Positions 13,201 to 21,752 of a stretch of DNA of 64,000 bases are shown here, one piece after another; the stretch's first letter is position 1, and every line of letters starts with the position of its first letter. The translations under genes were made by a program, and so were the position numbers. The DNA is from Oegoconia quadripuncta (Eukaryota > Arthropoda > Insecta > Lepidoptera > Autostichidae). The DNA lies in assembly GCA_949316235.1 (NCBI GenBank), contig OX438743.1, positions 21,635,771 to 21,699,770 of the forward strand, given 5' to 3'. Below the pieces are notes generated by a model. The model saw only the letters and a list, made by a program, of their open reading frames with translations, did not search any database and was not told where the DNA came from.

Positions 13201-13291
13201 GACGTTTGTGACATTATATTGAAAACTCACCTAGACCCCCATCAGCTGTGTATAACGACGCACACAACACCAAACTGAATACCACCCTCAT
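1078..13291 (-). CDS. Gene A: JHBP/takeout-family secreted protein, complete, 5 coding exons
   Basis: Coding exons in transcript order are 13291-13231, 5650-5431, 3122-2998, 2448-2296 and 1229-1078. All introns are GT-AG, phases are 1, 2, 1, 1, and the joined frame is 236 codons plus TAA. Residues 1 to about 16 form a signal peptide ([16 protein letters not shown]). The mature part starts with the family's N-terminal disulfide pair, Cys27 and Cys34 (CX6C), followed by the SPLDP block (exon 2), a KLLILPVEG strand (exon 3), a [11 protein letters not shown] segment (exon 4) and the C-terminal helix ending [13 protein letters not shown]. Length and motif order fit JHBP/takeout proteins (about 240 residues), which bind juvenile hormone or other lipophilic ligands in a hydrophobic groove. 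Extra cysteines at 88 and 106 may pair. The actual ligand is unknown; a hemolymph JHBP, a takeout or a clock-controlled paralog are all possible. Confidence 0.93.
1500..1885 (+). pseudogene. R1-like LINE C-terminus and GC-rich 3' UTR, gene A intron 4
   Basis: [14 protein letters not shown], one frameshift, then [20 protein letters not shown] and [15 protein letters not shown] resemble the end of lepidopteran R1-clade polyproteins. The GC-rich remainder (GGCGACGTCGTGGTGGGGCA...) is the complement of 52290-52530. Confidence 0.65.
1918..2235 (-). mobile_element. SINE family C, full length, gene A intron 4
   Basis: Minus-strand copy: tail ATGCACAACGGGTTAGCACT on the left, head complement GAACCACGAAGGCGG on the right. 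Hallmarks are CACCTGATGTTAAGTGAAGA, CGTACTGACCCGGAAA, CTGGCTATCTTATCTCTGAC and the B-box complement GGATCGAGCCTGCGACC. About 320-340 bp; the most frequent repeat in the window. Confidence 0.87.
2296..2448 (-). CDS. Gene A coding exon 4
   Basis: The acceptor CCCCCACAG ends at 2449 and the donor GTAAGT starts at 2295. The 153-base exon continues the frame through [13 protein letters not shown] and ends in NLFNGNKQL. The last T joins CG of exon 5 to make Ser187. Confidence 0.93.
2501..2677 (-). mobile_element. SINE family C, 5'-truncated, gene A intron 3
   Basis: Tail TTTTATGCACAACGGGTTGG through GCTGTTTGGCGGCAGA; the head is missing. It begins 50 bp from exon 4, close to the branch and acceptor zone. 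Confidence 0.83.
2735..2868. repeat. Foldback repeat in gene A intron 3
   Basis: TTATAAAAGTTTACAAACGC, AAGCCTGTATTAGTTATAGT on the left pair with ACTTTAACTAAAACAGGCTT and GTGTTTGTAAATTTTTATGA on the right. Confidence 0.72.
2998..3122 (-). CDS. Gene A coding exon 3
   Basis: The acceptor CCACAG ends at 3123 and the donor GTTAGT starts at 2997. The exon has 41 full codons with one extra base at each end. It encodes the beta-strand region with [19 protein letters not shown], a family signature (GDY.I.GK.L.LP..G.G). Confidence 0.92.
4050..4180 (-). mobile_element. CR1-like LINE 3' end, gene A intron 2
   Basis: Poly-T, TATATGAGAGGGCGGCAAAC, GGGTCACCTGATGGAAAGCA, CCCATGGACACCCGCAACAC and GATGCGTTGCCGGCCTTTGA: the 3' end of the element seen with coding sequence at 33872-34390. 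Confidence 0.82.
4460..4760 (+). mobile_element. SINE family C, full length, gene A intron 2
   Basis: Head ACCGCTTCCGTGGCTCAATT, B box GGGTTCGATCCTC, tail CCCGTTGTGCATAAAAAA. Confidence 0.85.
5431..5650 (-). CDS. Gene A coding exon 2 (N-terminal Cys pair, SPLDP block)
   Basis: The acceptor is TTTTCAG ending at 5651 and the donor GTGAGT begins at 5430. The exon has 72 full codons flanked by two bases on each side. It begins with the residues around CHESDAAC and contains LGISPLDP, the most recognisable JHBP/takeout block, then FRDTVVKGL, the conserved strand after it. Confidence 0.93.
5845..6425 (+). pseudogene. Jockey-like reverse transcriptase C-terminal fragment, gene A intron 1
   Basis: The frame from about 5848 reads [33 protein letters not shown] and [19 protein letters not shown], the conserved post-thumb region of non-LTR polymerases (LE.....W.P.......IE..QR.F.R). 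The frame ends at 6341 before an AATAAATAAATAAAG tail. It is 5'-truncated, so it cannot retrotranspose by itself. Confidence 0.82.
6598..6705 (-). mobile_element. CR1-like LINE family 2, 3' end, gene A intron 1
   Basis: TTTTATGATTGACTGGATTC, GACCACAATCTCACCTGATG and CGCGATCCCAGTAAATGCCT: complement of the tail at 38000-38135. Confidence 0.78.
7060..7091 (+). mobile_element. Helitron 3' terminus, gene A intron 1
   Basis: CACCCGTGCGAAGTCAAGGT then GATCGCTAG|T is a decayed CGCGGACGAAGTCGCGGGC hairpin and CTAG end. Confidence 0.55.
7598..7868 (+). mobile_element. SINE family C, degenerate head, gene A intron 1
   Basis: CCCCAGCGGGGTGTTAGTGG, GGGCATTTTAAATGTCCGCC and the tail CAAGTACTAACCTGGCAAAAAA; the head is mutated or lost. 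Confidence 0.8.
7944..8369 (+). mobile_element. TIR MITE family M1, copy 1 (about 425 bp), gene A intron 1
   Basis: Inverted ends TTACCTATGAAATTGG and CCAATTTCATAGGTAA, extended by TATTAGGACG / GACCCAATA. Interior landmarks are GGGAACGGCAAATCCAAATT and GTAACCGCTTTATTAAAGTT. No coding capacity. Confidence 0.82.
8655..8963. repeat. CTCAAG-rich MITE (family M2), 5'-truncated
   Basis: GACCGGTCTCAAGTAAACGT, GTTGATTAATAAACCGAACT, many CTCAAG/CTTGAG hexamers and the end TTGAGATTGGTTTATTAA. Its last 90 bp became part of the 370-bp tandem units. Confidence 0.7.
8871..10545 (+). repeat. Tandem array: three 370-bp units plus a partial fourth, split by a LINE
   Basis: TAGCAC recurs at exactly 370-base steps: 8871, 9241, 9611, 9981. 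Units differ by only a handful of substitutions (for example GCGGG/GCTGG, TTAAGGGG/TTAAAGGG). Each unit is composite: a CTTGAG-rich MITE end, a 3' piece of SINE family D (CCCGTAAACATCCCACTGCA..., GCCCATATATAGTCCACC), and an AT-rich stretch with ATGGCACAGAATTAATATAG. The fourth unit begins at 9981, is interrupted at 9987-10440 and continues to about 10545. It lies in gene A intron 1. Confidence 0.9.
9987..10440 (+). mobile_element. 5'-truncated LINE insertion with 14-bp target duplication
   Basis: ATATATATTAGCAC occurs at 9973-9986 and again at 10441-10454, flanking an insert that ends in ATTAAAAAAATAAAAA. The insert has an open frame from its first base to TAA at 10332-10334, encoding the end of a non-LTR polyprotein with the zinc-binding block [17 protein letters not shown] (CX2CX8HX4C). 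It is typical of 5'-truncated retrotransposition. It shares family with the copy at about 203-570. Confidence 0.9.
10700..11350 (+). pseudogene. Composite LINE fragments: RT C-terminus with TATTG-rich 3' end
   Basis: 10735-10825 is the 3' tail of one LINE family (GTGCTGTCAGGATCGTAGCA, shared with 23130-23215). From about 10820 to 11121 a second frame runs [31 protein letters not shown] and [13 protein letters not shown], the end of a Jockey-like polymerase. It is followed by an AT-rich UTR and (TATTG)n at 11318-11343. Confidence 0.72.
11560..11720 (+). mobile_element. Jockey-type LINE 3' UTR
   Basis: CCCTGAGTTTCTTGCTCGTACTTCTCTGGG, given in two parts as CCCTGAGTTTCTTGCTCG and TACTTCTCTGGGGAG, leads to AAATAAAACATTTCTG and a (TGATT)n tail. 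The reverse copy is at 29105-29260. Confidence 0.75.
11721..11810 (+). mobile_element. CR1-like LINE 3' end, gene A intron 1
   Basis: TGTCCATGGGCGGCGGTGAT, CATCAGGTGACCCGCATGC and TCTCATATAAAAAAAAA, in plus orientation. Confidence 0.8.
12100..12297. other. GC-rich island of unknown origin, gene A intron 1
   Basis: GGAGGGCCCGCCGCCGCCGT through GAACACCCGGGGGTTTTTAG. Strongly GC-rich, with no long conserved frame that I recognise. It may be another R1-type UTR. It abuts a SINE family B copy. Confidence 0.4.
12298..12533 (-). mobile_element. SINE family B copy with tRNA-like head, gene A intron 1
   Basis: The head reads (minus) GACGACCTGTTTGGTGTAG, an A-box-like start, and GGTTCGAATCCCGTTAGGGGC, a B-box; the body matches the other copies. 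Confidence 0.82.
12789..13162 (+). mobile_element. MITE M1, copy 2, left end lost, gene A intron 1
   Basis: GAAATTGGCGTTTTGTATGA to CCAATTTCATAGGTAAAGAT, with a 45-bp deletion after TTTAGCTA. It ends only 70 bp downstream of exon 1's donor. Confidence 0.82.
13231..13291 (-). CDS. Gene A coding exon 1 (start codon, signal peptide)
   Basis: The ATG is at 13291-13289. Twenty codons plus one base precede the donor GTGAGT at 13230. The first base of the split codon (G) joins CA of exon 2 to give Ala21. The hydrophobic N-terminus is a secretion signal. This ATG is the first one downstream of the predicted transcription start. Confidence 0.92.
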
Positions 13292-13342
13292 TGTGACCGT
13301 ATCGTGTAACTCACTGAGCTCATCGACTCACTGTCCACTCAC

Positions 13343-13375
13343 TGACGCGCGCCGGCCAGGTGCTACCATTTTATA
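13343..13375 (-). promoter_or_regulatory. Gene A core promoter: TATA box plus arthropod initiator
   Basis: On the minus strand TATAAAA lies at 13375-13369 and TCAGT, the arthropod initiator, at 13345-13341. Its A at 13343 is 32 bases after the first T of the TATA box, the expected spacing. The start codon follows 52 bases downstream, giving a short 5' UTR with no upstream ATG that opens a long frame. Confidence 0.8.
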
Positions 13376-13878
13376 CCACAAGGGCTGACACATTAATAAT
13401 AAACGCATTCGCGGTTGCGGTGAGATGACGCTTAGACAAGATTAGAATCATTTATTAATGACATATAGGCATTTTCCTTTAAACTGGAGGTCTTTAGGTG
13501 ATTGAGATATTAGGAAATAAATATTTAAGTATTTATAAACCAAAAAACCCGACAGCATATTTTGTATTTTGCCGACGCCATGTTCGATTTTTTACAATAA
13601 AATGTATCCTATGACACTTCGGGTACTAAAACGAATCTAACGACACCATGCACTTCGAAATCGGTCAAGCCGTGGCTACAGGATGCGTTAAAAGAACGGA
13701 CATACATAATGTATGTACATACATAAATACATATATATATGTATACATAACTTCCTTCCTTCGACCTCATCAATCCTCAGTGGTAGTTTAAAAAACAAAT
13801 GATGTTCATAAGTGCATATTGTATTGCCTACACGAATAAATGGTTTTCATTTCATTTCTATTCATTTCATTTCATTTC

Positions 13879-13942
13879 ATCTTCACTCAACATCAGGCAG
13901 GTGTGATTGAGGTCATGTACCAAGCCGTTGTGCATAAAAAAA
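13879..13942 (+). mobile_element. SINE family C, 3' fragment
   Basis: ATCTTCACTCAACATCAGG to GCCGTTGTGCATAAAAAA, preceded by an ATTTC-type microsatellite. Confidence 0.75.
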
Positions 13943-13952
13943 TTACACTTCG

Positions 13953-14232
13953 CGTAGCGTCTGTGGCTCAGCGGTTAAGACGCGGTCTCCCAATTTAGGA
14001 GGTCCCAGTTTTTAAATTAAATTTAATTACTTACGTGCATTTATCCGACTTCTCTTAAACGGTGAATTAAAACATCGTGAGGAAACCTGCATGCGTGAGA
14101 AATAAAAATTCCAAGGCATGTGAAGTTCCCAACCCGCATTGGGCCAGCGTGGTGGACTATGGCCCAAACTCCCTCATTATACGAGGGAAGGCCTATATCT
14201 CTGCAGTGGGATGTTTACGGGCTGATGATGAT
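13953..14232 (+). mobile_element. SINE family D, full length (tRNA-like head)
   Basis: GCGTCTGTGGCTCAGCGG (A-box region), TTTAGGAGGTCCCAG, GGAAACCTGCATGCGTGAG, CCCGCATTGGGCCAGCG and the end ATGTTTACGGGCTGATGATG. The B box appears deleted here. Confidence 0.82.
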
Positions 14233-15450
14233 ACATACACTTGAAAAACATTACTTTCTTGTGCAGTCGAGTAAAAAATGTGCTTACCTTCATAGAACAG
14301 ACTAGAATAGCTAGTAATAGAGCATTCTGGTGAATTCATGAATGCTAGAAACCGACCAAGCGTCAGTTCTCTTACAATGATAGATAGATAGATAAAGTGT
14401 TTATTAGCATATTACAGAAACACATACAAAAATATTCGACGCAACAATCATTCTGCTTGGTGTTTTCTTACAAAATGTAACCATATTTCACAGTAATAAA
14501 AGTAAAAATAAAAATTAAGTACAACTGTTACAACTTATAATAGAGTTGTATGTGTATCTGTACCACAAATGGGCCATCGCTCAGTGTGGATCCTCACCTA
14601 TAGCGGTAAGACACTGAGGACCGTATTAATAAATCTAAATCTAAAGAGGATGCTAAGATCTCCTAAAATAATATTCTGAAAAATTAATGAACGGCTACTT
14701 TATATTTTCTAAAAATAGTTTATTGAGTCGTGATACTTGAAATTTCTCATAGATATAAAGAAATTCTTGAAAGACTTTTTGTAAAATATATTATATATTA
14801 TATGTAAGTGTATATTTATTTGTTAAAAATATACAGGCATTCTTCATTTATTTTATTATTAAAATACATACGTATTTTATTTAATATTAAATAGGTATTT
14901 ATTTTATTATATTTGAAATATTATTATTATAGTATTATTATTATTATTGTTTGTTTGTAAACGCTTTATTGTACAAAAAGGCAATATATTATATTTATTT
15001 ATTTATTTTAAGTTGATTATTGTCACTTTTTTCTCAGTGCACGTATATTTATGTCTATCCTATCGAATCTGTTTTCTTACACATTTGCAGGTTCTTGCTG
15101 GAAGAAATCTCTTTTTAGAGATAAGCTAGTGCCTTTGTACATCCTGTATCTAGTATGTATTTGATTTTTATGTGTACTCGTGTGCAATAAAATTATAAAT
15201 AAAATAAATAGTTAGAGGAGTTCTATGTATATTCTCCGACGCAATGAAATTCACAGTTGTAGTTTTAATATATTATTATTATTATTAGGAGTCCATACTG
15301 TCCACTGCTGGGCAAAGGCCTCCCACCTCTCTCTCCACGGCTGATAATCTATAGTCTGTTTTATTAGTAAATACCTATACTATATCTAAAGCAAGCTACC
15401 GATTTGTTAGGAAACATTTTTATTCTATCACTGATCTATACTCTATAAGA
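14233..15450. other. AT-rich intergenic DNA with LINE tail traces
   Basis: (GATA)n near 14381, a TTTATTAGCATATTACAG LINE-like tail, and a fragment at 15295-15350 resembling a reversed RTE tail (GTCCACTGCTGGGCAAAGGC). No gene seen. Confidence 0.45.
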
Positions 15451-15628
15451 TTATAGGTTCGAATCCCGCGAGGGGTCAATGTTTGTTTGATGAATACGAA
15501 CATTTATTCCCGAGTCATGTATGTTTATATAAATATTTATGTATGTTTATCCGTTATCTAGTATCCATTGTACAAGCTTTGCTTTGTTTGGGACTAGACG
15601 ATTGTTGTAAGTGCCCCAAATATATATT
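15451..15628 (+). mobile_element. SINE family A, 5'-truncated
   Basis: It starts at the B box (ATAGGTTCGAATCCCGCGAG) and continues through TTATCCGTTATCTAGTATCC to GTAAGTGCCCCAAATATA. Confidence 0.8.
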
Positions 15629-15904
15629 TTTAATGGAGCTATTATGCAGCCAACTGTACCAGTCCATCCATATGTACTAACTATAATTTTAGACAATGTT
15701 GCGAACCCTGATGGAAAAGTAAGATAATGCCTCCTCACGTGTAAGTAATTTCCTTGGCCTTCACGAAAGAGCAATTGCCCTATTATTGCTGGCCGCAAAT
15801 ATAGGCGAGCTAAATCATGTCTCCATCTACGAAACAAAACTATAAACTTTTCGTGTCCGTACATTGAAGAAAGTCGCGGGAAATCGCTGGGTGTGGGCCG
15901 CTTC

Positions 15905-15985
15905 CGACCGGTAGCTCAGGAATTCTATGGGGGAGGCCTATCTTCAGCTGTGGACGCCCTGTGGCTGATGTGATGATGATGTAAT
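15905..15985 (+). mobile_element. RTE-like LINE 3' tail
   Basis: GGAATTCTATGGGGGAGGCC, CAGCTGTGGACGCCCTGTGG and GATGTGATGATGATG, the usual end of RTE-type elements. A similar end is at 59150-59222 (CCTTTGTCCAGTAGTGGATG, GCTGATATGATAATGAT). Confidence 0.65.
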
Positions 15986-16023
15986 CTATGTGCGTTAAAT
16001 TTGAAATTATTATAAAAGATTTC

Positions 16024-16360
16024 CTTTTTTTTATGCACTAAAAGGCTTTACGGGTTAGTAGGTACTTGACCTCAATCACACCTGATGTTAAGTAAAGATG
16101 AGGTCGAAGGTGGAAGCGTACTGACCCGGAAACCCCAAAATAATTAGGGGAACTGGCTATCTTAGCGAACACAACAATGCTATTAACATTGCTGCTTGGT
16201 TGGAGATTTAGATGAGATGGTGGTAGCTGGCCAGGCGGACATTTAAAATGCCCTACCACCAACCAAACCTAGTACTTAAACATGTACCCCGTTGGGGATT
16301 GAACCCGCGACCTCCGATTCGTAAATCCAATGTTGTTTACATTGAGCCACGGAGGCGGTT
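16024..16360 (-). mobile_element. SINE family C, full length
   Basis: Complete minus-strand copy from TTTTTTATGCACTAAAAGG to GAGCCACGGAGGCGG; it has an 11-base insertion in the tail and a small deletion after GGCTATCTTA. Confidence 0.85.
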
Positions 16361-16959
16361 TCCTCATGCAAAATAATTAAATACCCGAGTATGCAACAGT
16401 ACGTTGGCAAATTGGACAAAGAGCCTACCGGCAGAGATCAGATTTACATACTTGCTCTGTAGAGAGCATAGAAGAGAAGCTCGCACGTGTGGCTTCGGAC
16501 AACAGAACGTGTCATTATATCGGCACGCGTAGTGAGGAAAACATTCATCTTATAAATAATAAGGTTTTAGCTTTAGTTATTTATATGATTTTTGGCTGGT
16601 GACATGCTCACTGAGACTCCCTTCACTTGGCCACCAATCAGAAGCTGACCGATATATCTTCCATCGTCCTGTCAGTAGTATGAGGCTGGCCATTTTAATT
16701 ACAAGGTTTATTTAGCTTGCAATGTTCGTATGTAAGGTAAACCATTTTTCATCCACTTGATTGTTAAGCTGAAATTTGGCATACCTATGTAAGTTCCGTG
16801 ACAATTTAATATTATGGTACCATCAAGCTGATCTGATGATGGGGCTGGAATGCAAATGGCAAGATTGTCGACTTTGGGCTAGGTTTATCACTATCCATTA
16901 CACATGATAATGAGGATATTATCTGCATATCTCAAGATACACTGACAAAAGATGGACAT

Positions 16960-17130
16960 TACAAACAACAGTGTATTGGAAGACCTAAAAAGCGTTGGTT
17001 AGACGGTAATATTACAGTTAGTGGACGATAATGGACAGATGTAGCCAAGGACAGGAAGAAGTGGAAGGAGAAGGAGGAAGCTTTTACCCGAATGGGATCC
17101 ATATTTATTTTATTTTTTTTTTTATTTTTT
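16960..17130 (+). pseudogene. RTE-like LINE 3' fragment
   Basis: The frame reads RPKKRWLDGNITVSGR, one stop, then WTDVAKDRKKWKEKEEAF, the last residues of an RTE-type frame. A T-rich tract follows and a segment (TTGGGAAAACCAACAGCTGT, 17140-17210) that recurs at 48248-48320. Confidence 0.72.
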
Positions 17131-17579
17131 TTTATTTTCTTGGGAAAACCAACAGCTGTTTTACAAATTATCACTTAAACTAAGAAACTGAAAGCCAATT
17201 AGAGGTTTCCACTGATAGAAAACAATAAATTAGACTGTAATGTTAAAGTTTCTAGAATAACACTAAGTATTTAGTAAATAACCCAGATAATGTAAATATA
17301 TACATATATATGGAAAAATAAAGCTTAAAAATAATAATAAAAATCTGAACATGGAGCCAGAAGATTGCCACCAGAACTCCTTGATGAAATTTATGTTACT
17401 CGTCTTTGTACTAGAATAATATATGATATCATGATAGACCTTACCATTACAAGTATTTTTAATGTAGAACTTAGTCAAGGTCCTTGACTACCACTCACCC
17501 ATCGGTGGTGACTTTTTTTCAATGTTTTGTATAATATTACGTAGTAATAAAACAAATTGGTTTGTTGATGGAAACCGAT

Positions 17580-18450
17580 TGACAATTCGGTGTCGTGTCT
17601 ATCAGAGGCGAGACAGGCCTGCTCAGCTATCTGCTCCGACATTAACATACCCACCGATCCAATAAAGCAACGCCTCTGGGATGAACCAACCCTGGAGCAG
17701 ATCCATAAGTCTCTGATCGATAGTTGCACTGACAACGTGGACCGAACAAGACTACTTGCCGTTTCGGAGCCCGAATCGGGGTCATTGGCTGCACGTGCTG
17801 CATTCGGAAAACATAGGCACAATGCTGGACACTAACATCCTCAGAATCGCAGTTGGCTTGAGAGTTGGCGCAAAGGTGTGTGTGACCCCGCGGCAGCTAC
17901 TCGGACTAATACGGTCGTCACGGCCTTTCGTGTAGCAAAAGTGCGGCCGTTCTTACCGCCATGGAACCATAAATGATTCAATACGTTGCGCCCTTGCTAC
18001 TGCAGGTGTTCCAGCGTCCCTCGAACAATGCGGTTTGTGCAGAGCAGACGGCAAGAGGCCAGACGGGGCGACTTTGGTGCCATGGTCACTGGGACGGACA
18101 CTGATTTGGGATGCCATATGCGTCGACACTTTGGCACCTTCTCACAACCCCAAAACCGCCACGATAGTTAGGGCCGCGGCTGAGGAAGCCCAGTTACTCA
18201 AGCGCTGCAAATATCGTTACTCGGTAACCATGAGTTTGTGGGGCTTGCTGTGAAGACTATGGGCCCGTGGTCATCGTACACGCAGATGTTCGGCCACGAT
18301 CTCTCAACCAGATTGTTTCTGGCATCGTGTGACCTACGGGCTGGCGCGGCCCTGGCTCAACGTCTTAGTCTAGCAGCTGTTCAGCGAGGTAACGCGGCAA
18401 GTATATTAGGGTCCATGCCCCAAACGGGAAGTCTCGATGACTTTTCGTCC
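17580..18450 (+). pseudogene. Decayed mobile-element polyprotein end with endonuclease-like RPD...D motif
   Basis: Three frames carry pieces in order: AICSDINIPTDPIKQRLWDE and DRTRLLAVSEPESGS (17620-17790), LRIAVGLRVG (about 17840), GVPASLEQCG, DGKRPDGATLVPWSLGRTLI followed by WDAICVDTLAPSH (18010-18150), and AQRLSLAAVQRGNAASILGS (18355-18420). GKRPDG...WD resembles the restriction-like endonuclease signature (R/K-PD-X12-15-D) found at the end of some non-LTR elements. The class is uncertain. Frameshifts make it inactive. Confidence 0.65.
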
Positions 18451-18867
18451 TTTAATTTAGCTTTAGTTTTATTGCTTTGTATTAAAAAAAAACTTTGTGT
18501 ACAATAGATTATTTTACCTAAATAATGCGTTGAAAAAAGCTGAGTTGGACGTAATCGGAACGTGTCCAATTCTAAACAACGCTGTGGCACATTTCATATA
18601 TTATTTGTTTAATATATTAATTGACACATTTCACTGGTTCCGTATCACTATTAATCGTATTGCTATTAATGTGAATGATAAGATAATTTTTATTTTGAGC
18701 TCAACTTAAAGCAAATCAAATTTGGCAAAAATTGGTAAAACAACCGACTTCAGCTCTCTATCTCAGGAATGCATCATCAAATCTTAACCAACTTTATATA
18801 TTTATATTTATTTGAGAGTACAAATAGTTGCTTACATAAATTACATAAGTACATAAGTAGATAATTA

Positions 18868-18943
18868 TTTTTTTTTATGCACGACGGGTTCGTACTTGAC
18901 CTCAATCACACCTGATGTTAAGTGAAGATGAGGTCGAAGATGG
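18868..18943 (-). mobile_element. SINE family C, 3' fragment
   Basis: TTTTATGCACGACGGGTTCG through GATGAGGTCGAAGATGGA; it then abuts an unrelated repeat beginning TTACGAATACGGGCC. Confidence 0.78.
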
Positions 18944-19241
18944 ATTTACGAATACGGGCCCCAGGCGGCACCTAGCACCTAGGAATATTAAGCGCGCTAA
19001 TGTCTATAAAATGCGTCGGTCCGTGCGTCAATGTAGAGTGGAACGAGAGTTCATTCATCGAATTACTCCACGCAGTCCAATCACGTGCGGCCATCGATAG
19101 CCAGTGATCGATGGTGAGTGCGCGATGCGCAGGAGACGGTTAGGTGTGGACCGCGATCACGTATGCCACAAACTAATTAACACGTATTGTTTTTTAGAGT
19201 TCCGCATATATGGGTTGCTAATGAGAACAGGGTTCGAAAAT

Positions 19242-19570
19242 ACAACCTTCGTGGCTCAATGTAAACAACATTGGGTTTACGATTCGGAGGTCGCGGGTTC
19301 GATCTCCAGCGGGGTACATCTTTAAGTACTCGGTTTGGTTGGTGGTAGGGCATTTTAAATGTCCGCCTGGCTAGCTACCACCATCTTATCTAAATCTACC
19401 GCCAAGCAGCAATGTTAATAGCATTGATGTGTTCCGGTTGTCAGAGATAAAACAGCCAGTCCCCCGGGTGTGTTAGGGTTTTCGGGTCAGTACGCTTCCA
19501 CCTTCGACCTCATCTTCACTTAACACCAGGTGTAATTGAGGTCAAATGCCGATCCGTTGTCATAAAAAAA
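19242..19570 (+). mobile_element. SINE family C, full length
   Basis: CAACCTTCGTGGCTCAATG to ATCCGTTGTCATAAAAAA, with B box GGGTTCGATCTCC. Confidence 0.86.
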
Positions 19571-19647
19571 AATATAGGTCTATACTGGATTTTGGAAAAG
19601 GTTCGTCCGTCTGCCAAAGCGCCCTACACCATCAGTTGGCACTATGG

Positions 19648-19916
19648 CCGTTAATAAAACAATTGAGAAATATCAACATACAACTGAATAGAGCACCTCC
19701 TCCTTTTTAAAGTCGGTTAAAAATGCAATTTGTCACGACGTTCCTTGTATGAGTTTCAGTTTCTTGATTTTCTTAGTATAGTCTATCACTATAACATCAA
19801 GAAACTAAAACTAAAACAAGGAACGTCGTGACAAATTGCATTTTCAACCGACTTTGAAAAGGAGAAGGTTCTCAATTCAGTTGTATGTTGATATTTCTCA
19901 ATTGTTTTATTAACGG
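19648..19916. repeat. Foldback MITE, about 120-bp arms
   Basis: Left arm 19648-19768 (CCGTTAATAAAACAATTGAG ... TCAGTTTCTTGAT) and right arm 19796-19916 (ATCAAGAAACTAAAACT ... CAATTGTTTTATTAACGG) are near-reverse complements with a 27-bp loop. Confidence 0.85.
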
Positions 19917-19989
19917 CGAGTAAATGGGCTCTGACAATAATTCCAAACAAGAGAAGTCGCGGGAGGAAACTTAATGTTTCAATTATATA

Positions 19990-21290
19990 GAATGAATTTT
20001 AATTCGTGTAATTCCCATTAACAGGTGACGCCACTCTTTGGAAGAAGGAGCGACAAGAAAATCTGTAACAGCACATCTTATAAATTGGTTTCTTACGATA
20101 ATATTACATTTTATATTACATATTACCAAACAAAAGCAATTAACATAAGCGTAGATAACGACCAGCTAACACCAGACCTCCACATGACAACATACAAATG
20201 CTAATGCAAGTTATTAAATAGCATCTCCAATTGCCCACTTCACAGGCATCTTCATTATAGAGGATATCACTCAGGTATAATATTATATATGCATCATAGC
20301 CCGTCATCACATATACAAGAAGGAACACACGCAATCACATATACATTAACACTCATATGTATTCCCACAAAACTACACTTGCAGAGATGTTATATTTTCT
20401 TCTTTTCTTATCTTATCTTAATATCTCTATTGTACACAAAATTGTTACAGAAATATGCATTGTATATAATTTTTTTTCGTAATTTTTTCTTTAAATTTAA
20501 TATCCAAAAAAAAAATTTAACTTGACTACTTATTTGTTTTTCTGCGATAATTCCTGCGATACGGTTCTAGGACTAGTGTAGGAGACAGAGTTTAATTAAT
20601 ATACTTCTCAGATAATGATGTCAGGACAACATTTGTTTGTTTAAATATTATACTACCTTATCGCCTAAATAATCATCTATCCTGTAATAACTATTTTTAC
20701 ACAGGGTTTCTTTAATGTAACGATTAAATTTCTGCTCTGTTAAGTGTTGGGTAAGAAGCTTAGTAAAACGGCAGACTCAATCCCTTATCAATTAAAGAAT
20801 TAAGGTACAAAAGACATCAAAGTGACATAATTCTTTATTGACATCCAAACTATATAAGATCTAACAAAATTAACCCGACAAACTTTGGCAATTGCACGTA
20901 CATGACAATAAAATAATATATTCATTAAAAAAACTAGTTCTACTTCAAAATTTTGTTTTCGAGTAAAAAAATTAAATGTAAGTGCAAATGAAAATACACT
21001 TACTTCATTTCGATTTTAACTTGTTTTATCAATGAGAAAAAACAGGCAATGTTCCATTTATATGGAAGACGCCGGGGATGGCGGGTGGCTTGGCACACGA
21101 CGCAATCAATCACAGCAAGTCGCGCGCCGGGGCAAGCGCTGGCGGCGGCGAGCGGCAAGTGGTCGCCAGAGGAGTCTTCAAAGATACCGCGACACGTGTT
21201 TGTGTGTTATGACAAAGTACTTAGAGCGCGCGGCCATTAATGCCCAACTCACAAAATTTACATTTCTAAATTTTATTTTTTGAATAAAAT
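19990..21290. other. AT-rich intergenic DNA
   Basis: 19990-20040 carries the mariner-arm motif GTAATTCCCATTAACAGGTG. A GC-rich patch at 21060-21240 opens two overlapping short frames but matches no family I know. Nothing else is recognised. Confidence 0.4.
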
Positions 21291-21434
21291 GACCCCGATT
21301 CTCGTGCGTTCAACTTTTCACTGTCGATAGACATTGGTATATCTATCTTTTTCATACTAATAAGGATGTGCAAAAGTGACAAACCTATGGATGACTATCG
21401 ACAATGAAATATCGAACGCGCGAGAATCAGGGTC
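21291..21434. repeat. 144-bp MITE with about 45-bp inverted ends
   Basis: GACCCCGATTCTCGTGCGTT and the inverted end GCGCGAGAATCAGGGTC; the second tier TGTCGATAG/CTATCGACA also pairs. Confidence 0.75.
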
Positions 21435-21484
21435 GATGTATTACTCTGACCTTAGAACAGAAACTTATTAACAAAGCATATTAT

Positions 21485-21752
21485 TAAATATCAGACTATT
21501 TAGATGATAATCATCCTTGGACATAATCAGATCGTTCGCATGCCAGGCTATTTCACAATTAATAATGAAATATAAAACCTTTATGTAAAATCAAAGCCTG
21601 ATTTTAAAAGAGCTACCCTTCGAGTTTCTTGCTTGTTCTTCTCAGGGAAAAATTGCATTTTGAACAAGCAGTAGCTTAAAAAATGTAAAATTGACTATTT
21701 TAAGTGTACTCTGTGTACCTACAAAATAAAGCATATTTGACTTTGACTTTGA
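21485..21752 (+). mobile_element. Jockey-like LINE 3' end (TTTGACTTT tail)
   Basis: TATTTAGATGATAATCATCC, CGAGTTTCTTGCTTGTTCTT, GAACAAGCAGTAGCTTAAAA, ending in TTTGACTTTGACTTTGAC. Confidence 0.8.
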
